Assembly (NCBI RefSeq): GCF_040546595.1
Contig: NZ_JBEPOB010000001.1
Location: 379,501 to 443,500, forward strand
Length of the DNA: 64,000 nucleotides
DNA from: Bosea sp. OAE506
GTDB lineage: Bacteria > Pseudomonadota > Alphaproteobacteria > Rhizobiales > Beijerinckiaceae
Reading direction: 5' to 3'
The notes beneath the pieces were generated by a model, which searched no databases, had not been told where the DNA came from, and saw nothing but the letters and a program-made list of their open reading frames with translations. Every line of letters begins with the position of its first letter. The stretch's first letter is position 1. Both the position numbers and the translations under genes were made by a program. Shown here piece by piece: positions 56,960 to 64,000 of this stretch.

Positions 56960-58201
56960 GTGACGGCAGGAGCCCGCCACTACGCCATCGTCACCGCCGC
57001 GTATTGGGGCTTCACCCTGACCGACGGCGCGCTGCGCATGCTCGTGCTGCTGCACTTCTTCCGGCTCGGCTATTCGCCCTTCACGCTCGCCTTCCTGTTC
57101 CTGCTCTATGAGGCGGCCGGCATCGCCGCCAATCTGATCGGGGGCTGGCTCGCCGCCCGATACGGCATCACCCGCATGCTCGCGATCGGGCTGACCACGC
57201 AAATCACGGGCTTCCTGCTGCTGTCAGGGCTGTCGCCGGACTGGACGGCCGCGGCCTCCGTCGCCTGGGTGGTGATGGCGCAAGGGGTCTGCGGCGTCGC
57301 GAAGGACCTGACCAAGACGGCCTCGAAATCGGCGATCAAAATCGCCGAGGCCGCCGCCCGCACCGAAGATGCGCAGGGCCGGCTGTTCCGCTGGGTCGCG
57401 TGGTTCACCGGCTCCAAGAACGCGATGAAGGGCGTCGGCTTCTTCCTCGGCGGGCTCCTGCTGGAGTCGCTGGGCTTCCGCGGCGCGCTCTGGGCGATGG
57501 CGGCGATGCTGGCTGTGATCCTGCTGGGCGTCCCGACCTCCCTGCCGGCGATGATGGGCAAGGCCAAGGCGAGCAAATCCGCCCGCGAACTCTTCGCCAA
57601 GAACCGCGCCGTCAACCTGCTCGCGCTGGCGCGCGTCGCGCTGTTCGGGGCTCGCGATATCTGGTTCGTCGTCGGCGTGCCGGTGTTTCTCTACGCCTCG
57701 GGCTGGACCTTCACGATGGTCGGCACCTTCCTGGCGGTCTGGACGATCGGCTACGGCCTCGTCCAGGCGGCGGCGCCGGCGTTCATCGCCCGCAGCCCCG
57801 ACGGGCTGTCGTCGGAGGTGCCGGCGGCGCGGCTCTGGTCGGCGGCGCTGGCGGCGATCCCCTTTGCGCTCGCCGTGTTGCTGGCGAGCGGAGTGGGCTT
57901 TCGCCCCGATCTCGTGCTGGTCGCGGGGCTGGGTCTGTTCGGCTTCGCCTTCGCGGTCAACTCCTCGCTCCACTCCTATCTGATCCTGGCCTATGCCGGC
58001 TCGGAGAAATCGGCCGAGGATGTCGGCTTCTACTATGCCGCCAACGCGCTCGGGCGCTTCCTCGGGACCCTGCTCTCGGGCCTGCTCTACCAGTGGGGCG
58101 GCCTCCAGGCCTGCCTCGTGGGCTCCGGCCTGATGCTGGTCCTGTGCTGTGCCGCCACTCTGGTACTGCCGACGCAGGCGACATCGCCGCAGCGGGGGTG
58201 A
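56960..58201 (+). CDS. arsJ: ArsJ organoarsenical efflux MFS permease
   Basis: A 413-residue MFS transporter with about 12 spans, starting at GTG 56960 four bases after GAPDH. Typical ArsJ text is seen: AAYWGFTLTDGALRMLVLLH, GGWLAARYGITRMLAIGL, GVCGVAKDLTKTASKSAIKI and LFRWVAWFTGSKNAMKGVGF. It exports 1-arseno-3-phosphoglycerate, which breaks down outside to release arsenate. Gene order with GAPDH and the ArsR fusion makes the assignment strong. Confidence 0.93.
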   Translation: MTAGARHYAIVTAAYWGFTLTDGALRMLVLLHFFRLGYSPFTLAFLFLLYEAAGIAANLIGGWLAARYGITRMLAIGLTTQITGFLLLSGLSPDWTAAASVAWVVMAQGVCGVAKDLTKTASKSAIKIAEAAARTEDAQGRLFRWVAWFTGSKNAMKGVGFFLGGLLLESLGFRGALWAMAAMLAVILLGVPTSLPAMMGKAKASKSARELFAKNRAVNLLALARVALFGARDIWFVVGVPVFLYASGWTFTMVGTFLAVWTIGYGLVQAAAPAFIARSPDGLSSEVPAARLWSAALAAIPFALAVLLASGVGFRPDLVLVAGLGLFGFAFAVNSSLHSYLILAYAGSEKSAEDVGFYYAANALGRFLGTLLSGLLYQWGGLQACLVGSGLMLVLCCAATLVLPTQATSPQRG

Positions 58202-58358
58202 CCACGCCGCTCAAGAGCGCTTCGCGACCCGCCGCTCCGGGGCGGGAGGGGACGCAAGGGCAGTTTTTATAGTTCCTTACGGAACCAGTTTGAAACAGTT
58301 TGGTAACCTGAATCGCCAAGGGTCCCGCTCCTGAGACGCAAGGGGCGAAAGGCCTGTC

Positions 58359-60083
58359 ATGAATTTCTTCAATAAAAGCTCGACCCAGTCCCGGGCCGAA
58401 GCCTCCTCGATCCGGCGCTGGCAAGCGGTGATTGAATTCGATCTCGATGGAAACATCCTGGAAGCGAACGATCTGTTTCTGAAGACTGTCGGCTATGATC
58501 GCTCAGAGGTCGTCGGCAAGCATCATTCCATTTTTGTACCCCTCGAAGAGCGTTCGTCGAAGACTTACCAGGGTTTCTGGCGCGATCTCCGCAATGGCAA
58601 GGCCTTCCAGGCGGAATTCGCCCGCGTGACCAAGACCGGCGCCCGGATCTGGCTGCAGGCGACCTATACCCCCATCTGCGGAACCGATGGCAGCAAGCCC
58701 TTCAAGGTGATCAAATACGCCACCGACATCACGGCCATGAAGGCGGTGGTGTCGAACGCCGAAGGCGAGCTCGCGGCGATCCGCAAGGCGCAAGCCGTGA
58801 TCGAGTTCGACCTCGACGGCACCATCCTTGACGCCAACGAGAACTTCCTGAAAGCGCTCGGCTATACGCTTGGCGAGATCCAGGGCCGCCCTCACGCCAT
58901 GTTCCTCGATCAGGCGGAGCGCAACAGCGAGGGCTATCGCCGGTTCTGGGCCAAGCTCGCCCGCGGCGAGCACGATGAGAACCAGTATCTGCGGATCGGC
59001 AAGGGCGGGCGCCAGGTCTGGATCCAGGCGAGCTACAACCCGATCCTCGATCCCTTCGGCAAACCCTACAAGGTCGTGAAATACGCCAGCGATATCACCG
59101 CGTCGAAGCGGACCGCGGAGGCGCTGGCGGGCGCCGTCGCTGAGACCGGCGCGGTGATTGCCGCGACACAGGGCAACGACCTGACGCAGCGCGTGCCCCT
59201 GGAGGGCAAGAGCGGCTCGATCTTCGAGCTGTGCGGCGGCATCAACAAGCTGCTCGACAGCTTCACCAACGTCATCCATAGCGTCGGCGCGATCTCGGCG
59301 CGGATCACTACCGGCTCGCGTCGCATCGGGACCGACAGCCAGGATCTCGCCCAGCGCACCGAGGAGCAGGCCGCCTCGCTCGAGGAGACGGCGGCGACCA
59401 CCGAACAACTCGCGGCTTCGGTGAAGCAGAGCTTCGAGCGTGCCACGGAGGCCGCTGGTCTCGGTGCCGCCGCCAACGACATCGCCCATCGCGGCGGCTC
59501 GATCGTCAACGAGGCCGTCATCGCGATGGAGCGCATCGAGAAGGCGTCCGGAGACATTGGCGACATCATCCGTGTCATCGACGACATCGCCTTCCAGACC
59601 AATCTTCTCGCCCTCAATGCGGCGGTGGAGGCGGCCCGCGCGGGCGATGCCGGCAAGGGCTTCGCGGTCGTCGCCTCCGAGGTGCGCACCCTCGCCCAGC
59701 GTTCGGGCGAGGCCGCCAAGGACATCTCCGGGCTCATCCTGAACTCGACGACCCAGGTCGCCAGCGGCGTCAAGCTGGTGAAGCAGGCGGGCTCAGCCCT
59801 AGCCGAGATCGTCGATTCCTCGATCAGCGTCTCCGCCTCGCTCGACGAGATCAAGAGCGCCTCGCGCGAGCAGGCCAGCGGCATCGAGGAGGTGGCCCGG
59901 GTCGTGGCGCATATGGACGAGATGACCCAGCGCAATTCCTCGGTCGCCGACCAGAGCGCGCAGGTGGCGGCGGAGTTGCAGCAGGCCACCGAGGCGCTGC
60001 AGGCCCTGGTCGAGACCTTCCGGATCCGGAGCGAGCGACCGGGCGCGTCGCTCCTGACGAGGCAGGCAACGCGGGCCGCCTGA
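58359..60083 (+). CDS. Soluble chemotaxis receptor with two PAS domains
   Basis: A 574-residue receptor lacking membrane spans. PAS modules start [20 protein letters not shown] and [20 protein letters not shown], with [20 protein letters not shown] in the second, then a linker and the signalling domain ([20 protein letters not shown]). It is a close paralogue of the receptor at 43521-45398, but ends TRQATRAA with no C-terminal tether motif. ATG 58359. The ligand or cofactor is unknown. Confidence 0.92.
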   Translation: MNFFNKSSTQSRAEASSIRRWQAVIEFDLDGNILEANDLFLKTVGYDRSEVVGKHHSIFVPLEERSSKTYQGFWRDLRNGKAFQAEFARVTKTGARIWLQATYTPICGTDGSKPFKVIKYATDITAMKAVVSNAEGELAAIRKAQAVIEFDLDGTILDANENFLKALGYTLGEIQGRPHAMFLDQAERNSEGYRRFWAKLARGEHDENQYLRIGKGGRQVWIQASYNPILDPFGKPYKVVKYASDITASKRTAEALAGAVAETGAVIAATQGNDLTQRVPLEGKSGSIFELCGGINKLLDSFTNVIHSVGAISARITTGSRRIGTDSQDLAQRTEEQAASLEETAATTEQLAASVKQSFERATEAAGLGAAANDIAHRGGSIVNEAVIAMERIEKASGDIGDIIRVIDDIAFQTNLLALNAAVEAARAGDAGKGFAVVASEVRTLAQRSGEAAKDISGLILNSTTQVASGVKLVKQAGSALAEIVDSSISVSASLDEIKSASREQASGIEEVARVVAHMDEMTQRNSSVADQSAQVAAELQQATEALQALVETFRIRSERPGASLLTRQATRAA

Positions 60084-60225
60084 CCCTCCGCGCCGGGGCT
60101 TCCAACCCGATCCGTCCCGCCTGGCGCCTCGCGGCCGCCCTGCGGGACGGGCTGTTTTTGGGGGGAGCCTTCGCCGCAATGGGGGCGGGCGCCGCCAGCG
60201 GCATGCTCAAATTCCGTTCATCGGA

Positions 60226-60246
60226 CCAAAATTGTATCCATTTTGG
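60226..60246. promoter_or_regulatory. Inverted repeat CCAAAAT/ATTTTGG
   Basis: CCAAAAT (60226-60232), spacer TGTATCC, ATTTTGG (60240-60246). This symmetrical site, AT-rich against a GC-rich background, could be an operator for the downstream operon. The regulator is not in the window. Confidence 0.45.
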
Positions 60247-60481
60247 TGGTGAGCGAGATTGCACACTAGGTGCCGCCGCACGCCCGCTTTCGCACGCTAC
60301 AAACCCCGCGCGATCGTCATGCGGTCGGCTACGACGCAGCCAAATCGGCGTAGAAGCCGCCGATCCCCAGGCGAATTGAACAGCCAGTCGCCATTCGATG
60401 GATGCAATCGCACGGGAGAGGCTCCGAGAAGGCGCGTAAATGGCCAGTTTTCCTGGATCGCACACCGCCTGACCCGGCTGT

Positions 60482-60493
60482 ATTGCATACAAT
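60482..60493. promoter_or_regulatory. Possible GntR-type operator ATTGCATACAAT
   Basis: ATTG and CAAT flank CATA, resembling TTGTATACAA-like sites of FCD-type GntR regulators. It lies 82 bases before the ABC binding-protein start, in promoter range. The match is by appearance only. Confidence 0.4.
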
Positions 60494-60574
60494 CTTCCAG
60501 GATTGGCACGGGCATTGCAGAGGCTTTGGCAGCTTTGTCGCGCAGCGCTGTCAGCGCCCATCCCGGAGGTCACC

Positions 60575-62206
60575 ATGCGGTTCCCGGTTTCGATGCCAAG
60601 CTCCAGGCCCCGCCTCCACCATTGTCTCCGGGCAGCCATCGGGGGCGTCGCCCTCGGGATGGCTGCGCTGACGGGATCGTCCGGGCCGGCGCTCGCCCAG
60701 GAGAAGGTCCTGCGCGTCGCGATGACCGCCGGCGACATTCCCGACTGGACGGGCCATCCCGATCAAGGCGCAGAGGGCCAGCGCTTCGTCGGCTTCTCGC
60801 TCTATGACAGCTTCCTGAACTGGGACCTGACGCGCTCGGACCGCGAGGCGGTGCCGACGGCGGGGCTCGCCTCAAAATGGTATCCCGATCCCACCAACAC
60901 CAAGCGCTGGATCTTCGAGCTACGGCGCGACGTGAAGTTCCATGATGGCTGCCCGTGGAACGCCGAGGCCGCGCTCTGGAACATCGCGCGCATCACCGAC
61001 GACAAGGTGCCGCAGTTCAACCCCGTCCATTTCGCGCGCAACCGCTCGCGCACGGTCAACGTCGCCGGAGCGGTGAAGATCGACGACTACACCATCGCCG
61101 TCGACACCAAGGTTCCGGAATCGGTCTTCCCCTACAACATGGCCGTCTGGTTCGTGATCTCGAAATGCGCGCTCGAGAAGGCGGGCTACGACTACAAGGT
61201 CTATGCGCAGTCGCCGCAGGGCTCGGGCCCCTACAAGTTCGGCTCGGTCGTGCCGCGCGAGCGGCTCGAGCTGGTGCGCAACGCAGATTACTGGAACCCG
61301 GCCCGCACGCCCAAGCATGACCGGATGGTGCTGATCCCGATGCCGGAGGCGACGACGCGGGCAGCCGCGCTGCTCTCCGGCCAGGTCGACTTCATCGAGG
61401 CCCCCTCGCCCGACACGCTGCCGCGGCTGAAGGCGGCGGGCATGCGCGTGACGACGCTGACCTATCCGCACAACTGGCACTACCAGTTCAATTTCCAGCG
61501 CGGTGCCTTCAAGGACATCAAGGTCCGCCAGGCGGCCAACCATGCGATGGACCGCAAGGAGATGGTCGAGATGCTCGGCGGCATCGCCGAGGCGAGCGAG
61601 GCACTGTTCACCCCCTACCAGGCGATCTACGGCAAGCCGAAGACCTACCCCTACGACCCGAAAAAGGCGACGGCCCTGCTCAAGGAGGCCGGCTGCTATC
61701 CCTGCTCCATCACGGTGGGCATCTCGACCTCGGGCTCGGGACAGATGCAGCCCTTGCCGATGAACGAACTGGTCAAGGCACAGCTCGAGGCGGTCGGCTT
61801 CCGGGTCAAGTTCGAGGTGCTGGACTGGAACGCCCTGCTCGACCTGTTCTTCAAGGGCTGGGAGCGCGCGCCGACCTATGACGCGATCAACATCTCGCTC
61901 GGCTCGGTCGATCCCGTCTCCGGCATGATCAGCCATTTCTCGACCGCGAGGCGCGCGCCCGGCGGGCTGAACTGGGGCTGGTTCGACAACAAGGAGTTCG
62001 ACGAACTCGCCGACAGGGCAATGAACACGTTCGAGCCTGAGAAGTCGCTCGCCATGTTCACCCGGCTGCACGAGATCGTCAGCGAGCAGGCCGGCCGGCT
62101 CTTCATCGTCCACGACCTGAACCCGCGGGCGATGTCGCCCAAGGTCAAGGGCTTCGTGCCGGCCCAGAGCTGGATGCAGGACTTCGTGACGATCAGCCTC
62201 GACTGA
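60575..62206 (+). CDS. ABC transporter substrate-binding protein, peptide/SBP family 5
   Basis: A 543-residue exported protein starting at ATG 60575, behind CCCGGAGGTCACC. Signal peptide residues about 15-45 (AAIGGVALGMAALTGSSGPA, cleaved near ALA-QE). The mature part is family 5: WIFELRRDVKFHDGCPWNAE, QGSGPYKFGSVVPRERLELV, WHYQFNFQRGAFKDIKVRQA and DPVSGMISHFSTARRAPGGL. It probably binds a peptide, opine or amide. An amidase follows, suggesting uptake and hydrolysis of an amide compound. No permease or ATPase gene is visible before the window ends. Confidence 0.9.
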   Translation: MRFPVSMPSSRPRLHHCLRAAIGGVALGMAALTGSSGPALAQEKVLRVAMTAGDIPDWTGHPDQGAEGQRFVGFSLYDSFLNWDLTRSDREAVPTAGLASKWYPDPTNTKRWIFELRRDVKFHDGCPWNAEAALWNIARITDDKVPQFNPVHFARNRSRTVNVAGAVKIDDYTIAVDTKVPESVFPYNMAVWFVISKCALEKAGYDYKVYAQSPQGSGPYKFGSVVPRERLELVRNADYWNPARTPKHDRMVLIPMPEATTRAAALLSGQVDFIEAPSPDTLPRLKAAGMRVTTLTYPHNWHYQFNFQRGAFKDIKVRQAANHAMDRKEMVEMLGGIAEASEALFTPYQAIYGKPKTYPYDPKKATALLKEAGCYPCSITVGISTSGSGQMQPLPMNELVKAQLEAVGFRVKFEVLDWNALLDLFFKGWERAPTYDAINISLGSVDPVSGMISHFSTARRAPGGLNWGWFDNKEFDELADRAMNTFEPEKSLAMFTRLHEIVSEQAGRLFIVHDLNPRAMSPKVKGFVPAQSWMQDFVTISLD

Positions 62207-62307
62207 GCGTCACCGGCGCGGGGGCGGTTTCCTCCCCGGCCCGCCTCCGCGTCATCACCCCTTTGCTCGATCCCGCCGCCCGTCGGCGCCGTCAGGAGGC
62301 CCGTGCC

Positions 62308-63732
62308 ATGTCCGCCCCGCTGCATTTCATGACCGTCGCTGAACTGGCCAAGGGGATCGCGGCCAGGACCGTCTCCCCGGTCGAGCTGACGAAGGCGCTG
62401 ATCGCCCGCGTCGCCGCGCTCGACGGCATGACGCATGCCTTCATCGAAGTAACGGCGGAGCTCGCGCTGGCCCAGGCCAAGAAGGCCGAGGACGAGGTCA
62501 TGGCCGGGATCAGCCGCGGGCCGCTGCATGGCGTGCCGGTCGGGCTGAAGGACATCATCGACCTCAAGGGCGTGCGCACCACCGCCCATTCGCGCCAGCT
62601 CATCGACAACTGGGCGACCGACGACGCCTTCGTCACCCAGAAGCTGAAGGCGGCGGGCGCCGTCATCCTCGGCAAGCTCGCGACGCATGAATTCGCGATG
62701 GGCGGGCCGTCATTCGACCTGCCGTTCCCGCCGGCGCGGAACCCGTGGAATCTCGCGCATTTTACCGGCGGGTCGTCGTCCGGCTCTGGCGCCGCAGTCG
62801 CAGCAGGCTTCGTGCCGGCGGCGCTAGGCACCGATACCGGCGGCTCGATCCGCCTGCCGGCCGCCTTCTGCGGCATCGTCGGGATGAAGCCGACCTACGG
62901 GCTGGTCTCGCGGCGCGGCGTGCTGCCGCTGTCGCAGAGCCTCGACCATATCGGCCCAATGACCTGGACGGTCGAGGACAACGCCCTGCTCATGAAGGTT
63001 CTAGCCGGCCATGACCGGCTCGACCCCGCCAGCGCCGACCGGCCCGATCCCATCTCCGAGGAACTGCTCGGCGCGGGCGTGAAGGGCCTTCGCGTCGGCT
63101 ATCTGCCGTCGCTTGGGGCGCAGGCCGAGGCCACCGAGGAGGTGCAGGTCGCGGTCGCCGCCGTGGCTGCGACGCTCGCCGACCTCGGGGCTACGGTCGA
63201 GGAGGTGACGCTGCCGCCGCTGGCCGATTTCGCCGCCTGCGGGATGATGATCCTGCTCTCGGAAGCCTTCGCCATCCATGAGCGCAACATCCAGGCCAGG
63301 CCTGAGCTCTATGGCGAGATCCTGCGCGACCGGCTGCTGCTGGCCGGGCTGATCGACGCCAGCGACTATGTCCAGGCGTTGCGGATGCGGACGGAACTGG
63401 TCGCGGCGGTGGCGAAGACGATGGCGCGCTTCGACATCATCGTCTGTGCGGCGACCGCGACGCCCGCCCCCGTGATCACCGAAATCCCGAAGTTCGGCCT
63501 GTTCGCCAAGCCGCCGCTGACCTTCCCCTTCAACGTCACCGGCATGCCCTCGCTGACGATGTGCTGCGGCTTCTCGGCCTCGGGCCTGCCGCTCTCCGTG
63601 CAGATCGCCGGCCACGCCTTCGGCGAGGCGACGATCTATCGCGCCGCACAGGTCTATGAGGCCGCGACCGCCTGGCGGGGACGCCGGCCGACCTTCGAGG
63701 CCGCCACGCCGATGAGCCTCGCCGCCGAATAA
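62308..63732 (+). CDS. Amidase (amidase-signature family)
   Basis: A 474-residue Ser-cisSer-Lys hydrolase. The catalytic Lys is in GVPVGLKDIIDLKGV; the Gly/Ser-rich signature HFTGGSSSGSGAAVAAGFVP contains the cis-Ser, and the nucleophile Ser lies in GTDTGGSIRLPAAFCGIVGM. MKPTYGLVSRRGVLPLSQSL follows. It is of the Asp-tRNA(Asn)/Glu-tRNA(Gln) amidotransferase A-like type used for small amides. ATG 62308 follows CAGGAGGCCCG. It is in line with the binding protein and probably acts on the imported compound. Confidence 0.9.
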   Translation: MSAPLHFMTVAELAKGIAARTVSPVELTKALIARVAALDGMTHAFIEVTAELALAQAKKAEDEVMAGISRGPLHGVPVGLKDIIDLKGVRTTAHSRQLIDNWATDDAFVTQKLKAAGAVILGKLATHEFAMGGPSFDLPFPPARNPWNLAHFTGGSSSGSGAAVAAGFVPAALGTDTGGSIRLPAAFCGIVGMKPTYGLVSRRGVLPLSQSLDHIGPMTWTVEDNALLMKVLAGHDRLDPASADRPDPISEELLGAGVKGLRVGYLPSLGAQAEATEEVQVAVAAVAATLADLGATVEEVTLPPLADFAACGMMILLSEAFAIHERNIQARPELYGEILRDRLLLAGLIDASDYVQALRMRTELVAAVAKTMARFDIIVCAATATPAPVITEIPKFGLFAKPPLTFPFNVTGMPSLTMCCGFSASGLPLSVQIAGHAFGEATIYRAAQVYEAATAWRGRRPTFEAATPMSLAAE

Positions 63733-63771
63733 CCGCCGCCCACCCTTTCATCCGAGTCCCGGAGGCCCGCC

Positions 63772-63963
63772 ATGACCGACACGCCCGCCACGCCGATACC
63801 GATCGAGGCCAAGCTCGCCGAATACGGCCTCCGGGTCGGCCCGGAGACGCTGGAGTCCCTGAAGAGCTCCGTCGCCGATCTCGAAGCCGCCGCCCGCAAC
63901 ATCCGGGTCAAGCGCAGCTACCTGCAGGAGCCGGTCCACGCGCTCCGGCTCTGGACCAAGTGA
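63772..63963 (+). CDS. Small hypothetical protein next to the amidase
   Basis: A 63-residue protein: MTDTPATPIPIEAKLAEYGL, RVGPETLESLKSSVADLEAA, then RNIRVKRSYLQEPVHALRLW. A Shine-Dalgarno CCGGAGGCCCGCC precedes the ATG. It recalls the small partner proteins of some amidases (such as AtzG-type), but similarity is not clear. It sits 39 bases after the amidase gene and 8 before the next start, so is part of the operon. Confidence 0.6.
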   Translation: MTDTPATPIPIEAKLAEYGLRVGPETLESLKSSVADLEAAARNIRVKRSYLQEPVHALRLWTK

Positions 63964-63971
63964 GGGCTGCC

Positions 63972-64000
63972 ATGACCGCGCTGCACGATCTGACGATCGC
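63972..64000 (+). CDS. Start of a further gene, cut by the window edge
   Basis: ATG 63972 opens MTALHDLTI in frame to the last base. The preceding GAGGGCTGCC is a fair ribosome site and the gene lies 8 bases after the small protein gene. The start is compatible with a second amidase-type protein, but only nine codons are visible. Confidence 0.35.

Larger units (their letters stand above)
60084..60574. other. Long regulatory region before the ABC binding-protein gene
   Basis: About 490 bases without a gene. Two inverted repeats stand out: CCAAAAT-TGTATCC-ATTTTGG (60226-60246) and ATTGCATACAAT (60482-60493). The region separates the chemoreceptor from the ABC-amidase operon. Confidence 0.5.

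Overview
The window looks like chromosome of a GC-rich alphaproteobacterium of the order Hyphomicrobiales (Rhizobiales), most like Bosea or a close relative. The grounds are the codon use, DapD and CobF, soluble PAS-type chemotaxis receptors, DUF1488/DUF736 proteins, rhizobial-type mobilisation genes, and 'GTCATCCCGG...' and 'CCCTCATCCTGAGG...' palindromes between genes. The genus is an inference from gene content, not a database match.

Region 1 (1-25.3 kb) reads as ordinary chromosome. It opens with the end of a branched-chain-amino-acid-type ABC transporter (binding protein, two permeases). There follow an isochorismatase-family hydrolase, a core-2/I-branching-type glycosyltransferase, an aldo/keto reductase, a 14-helix MFS exporter, DapD, an 8-oxoguanine deaminase-like amidohydrolase, a MarR regulator, a lone CobF, a VOC protein, four successive coiled-coil genes (the last frameshifted), phosphoglucomutase, a host-attachment-type protein, two small cytochromes c, a HEAGH protein, a SOUL heme-binding protein, and a LysR regulator divergent from a methyltransferase. 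Palindromic repeats sit in several intergenic gaps.

Region 2 (25.33 to about 54.78 kb) is a foreign island. It begins at tRNA-Arg(CCG). A large serine recombinase gene converges on the tRNA and ends inside it. Then come three leftward operons: MobF relaxase plus two small genes; ParA-like ATPase, small membrane protein and coupling protein; SprT-like protein plus an unknown. All three leaders share a 16-bp motif and a hairpin at the first start codon, and a perfect 13-bp inverted repeat beside the relaxase gene is a candidate oriT. No type IV secretion channel genes are visible, so this looks like a mobilisable rather than self-transmissible element. Its right half holds a truncated ParB, DUF736, a GGDEF protein, three chemotaxis receptors (PAS-PAS, globin-coupled, GAF-membrane) and a pile of insertion sequences (degenerate IS256, IS5/IS427-like, IS110 fragment, intact IS3, and an IS3 nested inside another IS3). 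A possible distal attachment site lies near 54.78 kb.

Region 3 (54.8-64 kb) returns to host-like sequence. It has a compact arsenic module (ArsR fused to an LMW-PTP/ArsC domain, divergent from GAPDH and ArsJ, with a palindromic operator between), a fourth chemotaxis receptor, and a peptide-type ABC binding protein followed by an amidase and a small protein, with one more gene starting at the window edge.
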